Below, one piece after another: positions 27,301 through 49,200 of a stretch of 64,000 nucleotides of DNA; position 1 is the first letter of the stretch, and every line of letters starts with the position of its first letter. This DNA is from Bugula neritina (Eukaryota > Bryozoa > Gymnolaemata > Cheilostomatida > Bugulidae). Location: contig OZ037765.1 of NCBI GenBank assembly GCA_964035545.1, positions 16,486,698 through 16,550,697 of the forward strand, read 5' to 3'. The translations under genes were made by a program, and so were the position numbers. The notes beneath the pieces were generated by a model. That model was given only the letters and a program-made list of their open reading frames with translations. It did no database searches and was not told where the DNA came from.

Positions 27301-28906
27301 TAAAAATAAATACCCACTAGTTAACCTGGTACCGCTTGCTGCTAGTATAAGTTGCACACAGTATATAATTATATAAAATATGTTTTAGAATAAGTCCGCA
27401 ATAAATAAAACTTTCAGTAATAAAAGAATGGTTCTCTTTCATGGGCTGAAACAAAATATAGTTATACAACTATTAGCTCTGTAATTTTCCATAATACTTT
27501 CTCAAGGCAAAATTTTTTCAAATTAATATTACAGAAAACAGTATTGACTTTATGCCCAAACATATATTAATGGCGCAATCACAAATAGTAAAACTAATGT
27601 TGATAGAGATGATAATTATAATGTACTTATATTAAGCAACTATTTTAATCATATAATCACAATGATTATTATAATTATAAACATAAATTATACCATTAGC
27701 ATAAGTAAAATGATTGCTATATTACAATTAAAACCATCACCACAAACTTAAGGATAATGCTGCTTAACTTTACTTTAAAATTATTAAATAGGCCATGAAT
27801 TTAAATTATTATTGCCATTTAAAATAATATTTTTCTTTAGAGCTAGAACTTGCATTCTACCTGTAGATCTTGGCAAGATTAGGATAGCCTATTTTTAAAG
27901 ATTAGTTGCTTGGAATTTTTTGGCAAATCCATTCAGTGAACTTTAAAAAGCCAGTAACTATAGTTATACTGTAAGTAGTTCTAAATCAAACTCAGAAAAA
28001 AAGTAAAAAAGTTAGTACTGACAGTAAACGAACACATTACTTAGCCTTTATTTTTATTTTTTGTGGCCATGGCAAAGACTGGCCTTGAGTTTTAGAGGCA
28101 GTCACTTGTACACTCAGAGTACATAAAATTAAATCCAAACTGTGACCAGGTCAAGTAATTAAAATTAAAATGTAGTAAATTTGAAACTAAGTGTATACAA
28201 AAGTTTAAGCTACTCAAGACAAACTCCAAGTTGAGTTTATGAAATGAAACTGTTTTACTACCATCAATTTTACTATCTTATCACTATCACTAGTATTAGT
28301 ATTACTCCTACTACTCAATTACTATTGCCATTAGTTTAAATTATTAATGAAATAATTTAGCAATTCTCATAGTAGTAATACTAATAGTTATAGTCTCATA
28401 CTATTAATATTTATTATTATTATTAGTATTACTATTACTATTAGTAGTACACCTGCAGCAATCAATATAATGATGATGATGAACATCATTTATTATTATA
28501 ATCATAATTTAAATTAAAATTAAAACTATAAATACTATAATGATATTCAAATTAAAATTCATTGCGAATAACAACTAATACTAATACTAATAGTAATACT
28601 ATTAGTATTACTATTACTATTAGTATTAGTATTTCAATTAAAATAACCTCAATCAGTACCAGCATGAAAGACAATCACAATGTAAATGAAAATCAAACAT
28701 AATATTATCATAATTATAATCATAATGATTATCATTATGTAGTGACTGTGATGTTCATGTTGACTGTGAGTGTGTACTCATCCTCGATGTGAGTGTAGTC
28801 GTAGAATAAGAACAGAAGTCAAACATACACAATAAAAGTTGAAAAGCAAAGTATTTACACTGCAAGTGTTAATTTAAAATATTACCTTAATGATTGAAGG
28901 GGGCAT
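15375..28906 (-). CDS. ARID5: ARID5-type AT-hook/ARID transcriptional regulator (copy B), complete
   Basis: Coding exons on the minus strand, 5' to 3': 28906-28886, 25143-24892, 22079-21902, 21395-21165, 20728-20580, 20009-19871, 19452-19400, 18388-18291, 18068-17828, 17472-15865, 15683-15375. All phases join and give 1092 codons plus stop (human ARID5B is about 1190). The first exon (MPPSIIK) ends in phase 0, and the joined N-terminus (MPPSIIK, then LGRQSGEHGSYTFF) aligns well with the ARID5B start. Residues 8-227 are the ARID5 N-terminal region, which looks BAH-like to me (LGKFFFVR, ICIGELQLVW, LYFLPEQIPDGR, then DLIKWIICDGVEWRSGL). An AT-hook GRPKKK is at 233-238. The ARID domain covers about 278-374. 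A Ser/Pro-rich tail follows, with PLDLS (606-610), a perfect PxDLS CtBP-type motif, and an in-frame 8-residue repeat. Expected to be a nuclear DNA-binding co-regulator. No frame damage seen. Confidence 0.92.
15865..17472 (-). CDS. Large exon of ARID5-B with PLDLS motif and SISTVSTS repeat
   Basis: 536 codons in phase 0, acceptor TTTGCAG, donor CAG|GTATAG. It starts with RNDCSDK and then IDEDQLPLAVFAKNKTKREF, which aligns with EDQIPLSILSALKKEENEK of copy A. Conserved islands: KASMPLNILGPCHPNEL, AQRSPWTTKLSRVYGNP, DEPLDLSFTKRIK (PLDLS coded by 17019-17005), DEFGAIDLT. Shorter than the copy A exon (756 codons), mainly through loss or gain of low-complexity sequence. Confidence 0.88.
16297..16392 (-). 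repeat. In-frame 24-bp minisatellite in ARID5-B
   Basis: Four consecutive copies of a 24-bp unit (GTAGAAATGGAACTAGTAGA plus TACC on the plus strand) are essentially identical, including synonymous positions. On the coding strand each encodes an 8-residue Ser/Thr-rich unit, SISTVSTS. Because 24 is a multiple of 3, copy-number change keeps the frame open. Confidence 0.95.
18452..18610 (-). mobile_element. tRNA-like SINE fragment (copy 1), ARID5-B intron/flank
   Basis: On the minus strand this shares the body of the copy at 48236-48433: AGGTCAGCGGGTCTGCCCC, GATGTTAGGAAGAGCA, AAGTCATAGTTG, then a run matching AAGTCCTTAG. The tRNA-like head is degraded here. It lies in the intron between ARID5-B exons 19452-19400 and 18388-18291. 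Confidence 0.6.
22954..22973 (+). repeat. G-rich tract, possible G-quadruplex
   Basis: Runs of 5, 7 and 5 G separated by A and AA in an AT-rich intron of ARID5-B. Splitting the 7-G run would allow four G-tracts. It lies on the non-template strand relative to the window but on the template strand of ARID5-B. Confidence 0.6.
23301..23338. promoter_or_regulatory. X-box plus two CCAAT boxes in ARID5-B intron
   Basis: GTTGCTATGGCAAC at 23301-23314 fits the RFX X-box consensus (GTNRCC(N)RGYAAC, one mismatch) and is nearly palindromic. It is followed by ATTGG at 23322-23326 (inverted CCAAT) and CCAAT at 23333-23337. RFX and NF-Y sites at this spacing form known composite elements. Position is the intron between ARID5-B exons 25143-24892 and 22079-21902, suggesting an intronic enhancer or internal promoter. 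This is motif evidence only. Confidence 0.4.
28266..28760. repeat. Cryptic simple-sequence block 1 (ATTAGT/ATTACT hexamer-like)
   Basis: Dense mixture of TATTAGTATTACT-like words and their complements, plus ATAATGATTATCATTATG-like words. It contains an inverted repeat with perfect 21-nt arms at 28577-28597 and 28613-28633. Lies just downstream (in ARID5-B transcript sense) of the first coding exon, inside the first intron. Confidence 0.8.
28886..28906 (-). CDS. First coding exon of ARID5-B (7 codons)
   Basis: Minus strand reads ATG CCC CCT TCA ATC ATT AAG then GTAATA donor. The peptide MPPSIIK ends in phase 0, exactly what the next exon at 25143 needs, and MPPSIIK-LG lines up with the MEPNSLQWVG start of vertebrate ARID5B. 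The exon is too short for ORF finding; the call rests on phase, donor and alignment, so moderate confidence. Confidence 0.65.
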
Positions 28907-29055
28907 ATCAGATTACGGTAGGAAAAACTTCAGTTACGCATCGTTATCAAATTCAATGATACACAATCATTTTGACTTTTTATTTTTGGTTGAATTCTCA
29001 AATGGCTTTATTACCAGCAAATGTGGAAATTCTAGTCTACGCAAAGGCTTACATG

Positions 29056-29070
29056 TGACGTCACACCTGT
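29056..29070. promoter_or_regulatory. Perfect CRE (TGACGTCA) with E-box, candidate ARID5-B promoter
   Basis: Palindromic TGACGTCA at 29056-29063 overlaps the start of CACCTG (E-box). It lies 150 nt upstream of the proposed ARID5-B ATG at 28906, in the 1.3 kb between ARID5-B and the 3' end of DHX15. CREs close to start sites are typical of CREB/ATF-driven promoters; the start site itself is not visible. Confidence 0.45.
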
Positions 29071-30234
29071 AACTACAAATTAAAACATTTAATATATTTG
29101 CATAAAACAATCAAATTTTTAAAAATTATGTTGTGAAAGCAAACTTGGTATGTATTTGCATAATTGGACAAAGTATCACCACCTCTAAAATAGATTTTGC
29201 TACAAAATATTTAATTTAAAGTTTGTAACAGTAATTTTTCCCATAATTCTACGCAGCTCTGAGAAAAATTGAAGTTTAGTACTCGAAAATGTCGCGAAAA
29301 TTTAGTATTAGAAGGAACAACTCCCTATAGCAGCTCTAACCCATTCATCTGTATTATATATGTAACTTTGGTGGTTAGTAAGTAGGTCAACTCATATTTA
29401 TATAAACACACAATTTTACCCTATGCTATCAGTCAGCTTAGGTTGTTATCAATATACACTGTCAGTTTAGCTATTTGGAACATGACCTACTATACTTTAA
29501 GTGCCCTATTGCTATTTGATGAAAACATTGGTATAGTTTGTATTGCATTTGTAAGGTTAGAAGCTGTACTGAATTTGTAGATTACAAATTAACTTCATAA
29601 AAGTATACGAAATAGAGTTTTTTGATAACTAAATGCAGTGCAATAAAAATTTAACAGACAAAAATGTAGAAAAGTTAGGAAAATACCTGAATATTTGGAT
29701 TTATTTGCCAACACTTTATTAGTTTATGGCAACAACCAAATATATGTATATTTTAGCAGCAAGATTTTTGTAAATGTGATTTTATACAGTAGCGCACACT
29801 AAATAAATCAAAGTGACTCATATTAATGTTACCAAGCATATTATTTGTTATGTTGTTCTAGGTCTAAAATAAGTTGCTTTATATAAAGTATGCATTTAAA
29901 TTCAATTTGATGATGCAGAAACCTTTCTCAAAGCTCTACTTCTCGAGATATGAAAATCTATACCTAAAATGCGTAGCTATTTTGAGAGCAATATCAAGAT
30001 GTTTGGGTAATAATAAAATGTATTTTTAAAATGTACAACAATTAATATATATCAAAAACTGCAGAAGTAAAGATAATCTTGTTACTTAACATAATGAGAA
30101 GTCATTGCAACAAAATTGGTAAACACAGATTTACAAAGAAATGTATGTTAATAAATTTAAATGTGAGAACAAGCAAGATTGAAATGACACATAATATATG
30201 AGCTGCTTCGCTGCCTGGCAATATCCGAACTGAG
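29071..30234. other. Spacer between DHX15 3' end and ARID5-B 5' end
   Basis: About 1.2 kb of AT-rich sequence with no exon I can support. It should contain the DHX15 3' UTR and poly(A) site (no canonical AATAAA seen within 200 nt of the stop on the minus strand) and the distal ARID5-B promoter. Confidence 0.5.
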
Positions 30235-40253
<10,019 letters not shown>

Positions 40254-40276
40254 TATCGGTTCAAGCTGATAAAGCT

Positions 40277-40339
40277 CTGCATAATAAAAGTAATACAGTT
40301 TATTTATATAAAATGTTGTAATGAGAAATCAGTCGATAA
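40277..40339. other. Upstream side of DHX15 first coding exon
   Basis: The minus strand reads TTTATTATGCAG just before the exon carrying the ATG (40276-40210), a good 3' splice site. The mRNA therefore probably starts in an upstream non-coding exon, most likely in the GC-richer patch at 40900-41240. Confidence 0.5.
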
Positions 40340-40660
40340 CTAGTGATTCAGTAATGACTATTAGTATTACTCGAAGTAAAAGTAACCATGTAACGACTGA
40401 AGTGATATTAATATTAGTATTACTCACTATGACTCATACTTATACTATGAGTATGAGTATCACTGGCAATCATAATCATCATAATGATAAAGATAATCAG
40501 TGATAATCATAATGTCATTGATAATCATAATGATATTATTAATATTAGTATTACACTTACAATTAGTATTACTTATAGTTATTAATAATATTAAGTATTA
40601 TTAATATTAGAATTTATATTGAAAATGATTATCATTATGATTATGAACGATTAACCATCC
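40340..40660. repeat. Cryptic simple-sequence block 2
   Basis: Repeats of TATTAGTATTACT, ACTATGAGTATGAGTAT and CATAATGAT/ATCATTATG words and their complements, of the same style as the blocks at 28.3, 41.5, 43.1 and 58-59 kb. Confidence 0.8.
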
Positions 40661-40894
40661 TAAACCTCAAACCTGTAAACTGAAACACGCTGAAAATTAA
40701 ATTTAATTCAGATTGAGATTCAGGTTTGCATTGTGATTGTTGCTACGCAAAAAGATGACCAACTGTTGATTTATTGCTTCAAATAATAGAAAGTGTTGCT
40801 GATAAATTGTAATTTGTAACTCAGTTTAACTTTTGAAGCATTCATGGTGCAACATTTTGAGTTTTTCTCGTGAACTTTTACAGATAATAATTAT

Positions 40895-41250
40895 TTTACT
40901 TCGCCTTCGGCGGCGTGCGTCGACCTTGACGTCCACACTTTCTCGTTTGTAAAAGATAGAATATTGCCTATTTTAGATACGGAATTTATTGGGAAGATAA
41001 CTTATCAGCGCAAAAATCGATTAGACCGAATATTGCTAGAAACAGCACCATGTTGGTAGTCAATTAATGTATTGGTTTCTAGGTTTCGAGTATAGCGTTG
41101 GGGGGCACTAAACTATAGTTTCAGTTCAGTGGTTGGGGTTTAGAATTTAGGTTACAATTCTGCACCCAGTCACCATCAACTTAGTGCTGTTGCTAGCAAT
41201 CTTTTCAGCGTGCGCATGTCACAATATTATTATCTTCTTGAAGTTGAAGT
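40895..41250. promoter_or_regulatory. GC/CpG-richer patch, candidate DHX15 (and POLR2L) promoter
   Basis: CGCCTTCGGCGGCGTGCGTC followed by TTGACGTCC is among the CpG-densest stretches in the window, and GCGTGCGCATG (NRF1-like half sites) is near 41210. It lies between DHX15, transcribed leftward, and POLR2L, transcribed rightward. Both appear to have 5' non-coding exons, so a shared bidirectional promoter is possible but not shown. Confidence 0.35.
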
Positions 41251-41454
41251 GCAATTGCGAACAACTACAAGTCTCGCTGACTGATATTTTACTTTTAATA
41301 TTAATATAAATATGGTTATCTTGAGCTTTAAATTTAAAGTTTAATCTGTTAAAAGTAACTCTTATCTGTATCAATATTATTATCCATAATTTAGTTTAAT
41401 GCCCAACTTCAAGATAATCCTAATGACATTCTCATTCTGATTGAGATTCACATG

Positions 41455-42245
41455 AAGTGCTGATTCAGTTTCACTCATACTGATACTCATAGTGAGTTAG
41501 TCATAGTGATAGTCATTGAGTTTGACATTCTCATACTCATTGTTATTGTCACTATCATATTGATATTCATTGTAATACTGATTGGGTTTGATAGGATAAC
41601 TTATAAGTATAACATTAACTATAAGTATAAGTATAACTTAAGCCTATAACTATAAGTATTAGATTTAGTATAACATTAACTAATACTATAACTATAAGAC
41701 TAAGTTATAAGTATAAACTATGATAATGAAGTTAAACATACAACTACAATTAATATTATCAATATAAAATCATATATTTATATACTTATACTTATAGTTA
41801 TAGCAAATAGTAATACTATTAGTATTACTAATATTAGTAATAATGATACTATAAATATCACTATTAATATTATTATTATTATTAATTATGTTTAGTATTC
41901 GTATAATTATTATTATTAGTCATTTAGTGTTACTAATAATATTCTTATAACTAACTCTAAGTATAAGTTGAAGTATAATTTAAATTAAATTTAATAATAC
42001 TTATACTAGCTAATACTATAAGTATAAGTATATACTACTAAGAGTAAGTCTTTGTCTTATAGACAATATTATTACTATTAGTATTAGTAATTGTAAGTAT
42101 TAAACTTGGTATTACTATTAGTATTAGTAATACTAATTGAGTAATTATAATTAAATAATAGTTATACACTTAATCTTATAAGTAATACTAGTAGTAGTAA
42201 GACTAAGTAATAACTTATAACTATAAGTATAAGTTATCGTAAACG
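41455..42245. repeat. Cryptic simple-sequence block 3
   Basis: Words such as TCATAGTGATAGTCATTGAG, ATAAGTATAAGTATAA and AGTAATACTATTAGTATTAC dominate 800 bp, with many local inverted repeats. Directly abuts the LINE fragment at 42380-43065. Confidence 0.8.
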
Positions 42246-42379
42246 GTATTACCTCAGATGAGGTAGAATTTCCTTGCAATCTGTGTTCAGATCTGATGGA
42301 AAGCCTCTAGTCAGTTACATTGTTTGGACAGGTTATATATTGTTGACAGCATAGTAATTTTTAACGCCTTGGTTGGTGA

Positions 42380-43065
42380 AAATAAATTTTCTTATGAATT
42401 GATCGTGTTAGTGTTTCAATTGATTAGTTTATGATTGTCCTTGGTAGGAAGCTGTCACAGTAATGTTTGTAAAAAGCAAAGATGAAATTTGTATGTCCTT
42501 TAGCTGTCAATCGTGTACACACAGCGACATTTTCTCTATTCTTCAGGAGCTCATCATGGTGTTAACTTTCCTCTTGTAAAATTCTTGTGAGCAAGCATAA
42601 CTGATGGCTCCTTCTCCTGTCTTCCAAGGACTTGATATCTAATTGATTCCTTGCTCTTGATACACTGTCAGCTCAGCCTTTAAAGTTTGCTATAAATCGG
42701 ATGACATTATTTTGTATAAGCTTAATGTCATAGATTGTCTACTTTTTAACGGGCTCCCATACCACATCTGCATATTCCAAAAGAGGTCTGAATAGCTTGG
42801 TGTATGCAAGTAGTTTTGCCTCCTTCTGGACGATTTGATCCCACCTAGAATATTTTTCAATAATATGATCATAAAATTTTAAATCGATTGGAAAGTTACA
42901 CCAAGTTACTTAGTGTAGCTTGTCTATTTAAGAGGAGTATCAGCAAATTTGTACGGAATTTGGAGTGTTCCTTTGTCGAAAATTAATTTTTCACATTTGC
43001 TTTCATTAAAAGGCGTTTTCCACTTATTTGACCATTCTACGGCTGCATCAATGGGTTGACTGAAA
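42380..43065 (-). mobile_element. Decayed non-LTR retrotransposon RT fragment
   Basis: Minus-strand frames with stops and shifts give AAVEWSNKWKTPFNESKCEK, then LGVTF, then LLAYTKLFRPLLEYADVVWE, then IYDIKLIQNNVIRFIANF and RRRSHQLCLLTRILQ. This order is the thumb and C-terminal part of CR1/Jockey-type reverse transcriptase (EWxxKW..FNxxK, KYLGV, LLEYAxxVW, H..L). Only a fragment remains, flanked on both sides by cryptic simple sequence. Confidence 0.8.
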
Positions 43066-45500
<2,435 letters not shown>

Positions 45501-45735
45501 GGACATGTGTCCATATTATGAATTTATTCCATTGTACATACAGTTTCTTGTAAATGAAACAATGTTAACTGACCTGAGCTGTTTGATTATACTCATATAT
45601 TATTTTCAGTAGTTTTAATTACAGAAGTTGCTTCCTTTCTTTTCCAAATACCATGTAGTAATATGTGTACAAATTGTTTACTTTTTATTTGAATTGGACA
45701 GTTTATGTGATCAGCAGTTAGTTTATTTCATTGAT

Positions 45736-45741
45736 AATAAA
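45736..45741 (+). promoter_or_regulatory. Candidate poly(A) signal of POLR2L
   Basis: AATAAA 236 nt after the POLR2L stop, with a second AATAAA at 45751-45756. Both precede the convergent 3' end of the ZnT gene by about 0.5 kb. Confidence 0.5.
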
Positions 45742-46265
45742 AGTATTTATAATAAAATATGTAAAATAAGTTTTTTAAAAGCTTGCTATAATTGATAGAC
45801 TTCCATATTATAAAAGCATAGATATAAGAAGTATATATCGAGTAGCTCAATAGCATTAGCTAAGATTATCAGTAGTAAGCATTTTTTATAATTATTGGCA
45901 CTGTTTCTGTTAAACTTCCTTTTCTAGACATCTAAACTTGTAATTCTTTGTACACCTTTTGGATGTCCATCTTGTTTGGCACAACAAGTGTCACTATGAC
46001 ATTTCATGTCAGGTCCACATTCCAATGCACACAATCTGTTTTCTGGCTTCATCTGCAACTAATTTTAAAAACAATAGTAAGATTCCTTCTTTTGTGTTAG
46101 TGCTAGTGGTATTAATTAAACAACAATATCTCATGTGCATCTACAAGTTTCTAGAAAATAATATGCATATCACATTTTGGACAAAGGAAAGGATTAATTG
46201 GACATTTGTGAGAAATATGCAGAGTTACGATTTTATGCTGTATATGATATTAGCAATCATTAGAT

Positions 46266-46271
46266 TTTATT
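46266..46271 (-). promoter_or_regulatory. Poly(A) signal overlapping the ZnT stop codon
   Basis: On the minus strand the stop TAA (46272-46270) runs into AATAAA (46271-46266). If used, the 3' UTR would be extremely short. Confidence 0.4.
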
Positions 46272-49200
46272 AATTTGTGTACAACTTGCATACCTCGTTG
46301 AATTCTGGTTGTATTGTCACTGAGTGTATGCCAACATTATGAAGATGTTTCTTTACCTTTCCGGCTATATAAACATAGTCTTCTAAATTTTTTGTGCCTA
46401 CATGCAATGAAGCTATAACAGTATTTCCTGATAAACTCCAGATGTGAAATTCGTGAACCTCAGTAACACCCTTGATCTACAAAATTATTTAATTGATAAT
46501 TGCTTTATGAAAAATCATAAATTGACTACAAATATACATGAAAATTCTAGAATTTTGAAACAAGTTATCATAGATTATTTAATACCTTTGCAAATTCAGA
46601 TATAGAACGCAGTACATCAGCAGTGAAAACTAAGTCTCTGCTTGCTGATATAAATTGAAACATTGAATTCATATACTAGTAGTATCTAATATAATTATAT
46701 GCTTCATGGGTTAAGCAACATCTCCAGAAATATTTCGAGCAGGTCATTAATTCAACCAAATTGATACATGGGAATAAGTAAACAGAAAATTCTGAATTCT
46801 ATGAATAAAAAATGAGACTAAAATACCAAGATCTGGTGTAAGAAAAACAATTTGCATAAATTAGTGTGGAATATAGATAAACATATACCTGGGTGATTTC
46901 TCTGAGAAGTTGATTTGAATCTAAATGTGCTGGCACACTTTGCATAAGCACGAAAGCAGCTTGTTTTACTGAAATACAAAATGAGTTGCAGCTGCTCTAA
47001 GAATAATTAATTGTACCTGTAAACCTCACTCATTGGAATTGCAAGTTTATACAAATTTTAGATTTGTTAGTTTGAGAATAATACAATGCATATGATGGGA
47101 ACTTTCACCAAACTGAGTTGATAACCCTACCTAATGACTTCATTAATTATAAGTAAAATACAATCTTTGAATCTTATTGAGATTATAGCTAAGACATCTT
47201 GCAATGTGTCAAAATTAATAGCAAAACCCCTTACGGAAAAAGTGCTTTATAGAATAAACATATTAATGTCTGCCCACATGGGGGATCTGTTTCAGTGAAA
47301 ACTACTGCTGCTGTTTTCAAACATGTATTGAGTGAACTAATAGCATTTTGTGCACAGTTCAGCAATTTCTGGCTAAACTAGAAGTTTTCAAAAGTATTGT
47401 ACTTTGATCAGCTCAGCAATTTAAAAATAAGGCATGACCAATTAGGTTTCTTCACTATATCTGCTGTAAGCACAAGTTAGCAAGTGCTGGGCCTTGCTTA
47501 TAATTATATTGAATAGGTTTTCTTTACTTTATTCAACGCATTGAATATTTTCACTTTTTGCCTATTGTATAAAATTCTAGCTGCTAATATATCAGTTTGC
47601 CTAAAACTAATGAAGTGTTTTTCTATTTTTTAAATACTTAGTTAAACGCTTAGATTTCCGTGACTAAATTAGTGAAAAGTTACAATTGTCAACAAATACT
47701 ACTAGGTATAATCCTGTCAATTTTATTTTGTAATTTGCAAATACTGCACCTTTTAATCTTTCAAATAAAATACTAACTATACCAATTTTTCAACATGTTT
47801 CATCTTAATATAAGCCAAATGTCTTCAGATATTAGCTTGTCACTGTCTGCAACTGTATGTTAGTTCTAACAACATGGCAATGAAATTGTGCTTTACTGTT
47901 GCAGGACCTCTCTAGGTCTTTTTTATACGGTACCACCAGAAGTCATACTTAAATGAGTTTCGAAAAATTTTAAAATTTTTGATCTTAATTTGTCATTGTG
48001 ATACTAAATTAAGTAAAGTGACCTAAATATATTTGAATATTTATGCCTGCAACTAGATGTCTGAGTCAATATTAACATTTGAACTTTGAAGTAGTTTGCG
48101 ACCATGATTTACTTTTTGTAATTGCCAAATTTCAATAGCTGTGTTTTTTTCAGAAAATTTCCCATAAGTGAACATAACTGTAATATATAAAATACCAAGT
48201 TCAACCATAATTTAAGTATTGTATATAACACTCATGTGGGTTTCCATCCCTGTGAGAACCCCTGATTCGAAGGTTTTTAAGCATACTTAGGACTTTAACT
48301 TCATAATTGTGACAAAAAAGCAATTATGACTGAGTGCCCTTCCTAACATCCTCAATAGCCTTTACTGGGGATCAAACCACTGACCTTATGTTTGCTAAGT
48401 CAGGGCTCTAACCCTTAGACCACAGCTGCTTCCTAGTCTACATATTGTATATCATAATATATGCATGCATTGATATATTGCAATCACTTACACAAAGGCA
48501 GGGCTGTGCATAGAATGATGGCCACTAGCACCAAGCTAAAACAAATAATTTTACACCATATGCAGCATAAGTGAATCAAATATATAATATATATTATAAT
48601 ACTGAAAATTAGACCTAATAACACAATTTATTTCATACGATTATAAGGTGAAGTTATGGTTGTTCAATAAGCATTGAAACATGGCTCTCAATATAGGCAG
48701 CTACGAGACTCAATTTTCAAGTAGGTCTACTTACTGAAAAAATTATATACATATATAAGCAATTTAACAGGTAATATGTTTTGTAAGACGTTACAGTTTT
48801 GTTACCTTAATAGCGGGTCAATGCAAAGCACCCAATCAGGATCCAGAGATTTTCTCATCTCCACTTTGTCACAGCTCATTGTATTGTTCAATGCATCAGA
48901 TGGCATAGGTGAGAGTGTAGGTTGAATATATTTTCTGTATATCATTGTCAGTCCTGCACTGATCATAACTACTACTGAACCTAGGGCATCTCCTACCATA
49001 TGTAAGAACACCCCTCTCATGTTCAACTGCTGTGGTTTTACTAAAAACAATCAGAACACCTCAGCAATTTTTCAAATGTATTTGCATGAATATTAATAAA
49101 TTGAATATTTTATTCAAATTATTGACAAATATTTGAATCATTGAGCTTCAGTCTAAAGGATTTCATTTTATTGCTGTTAAATGCAATCCTAATTTTTAAT

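Noticed and set aside
45959-46273. 104-codon plus-strand frame
   Set aside because: No recognisable motif; lies between POLR2L and the ZnT 3' end, composition as in random AT-rich DNA.
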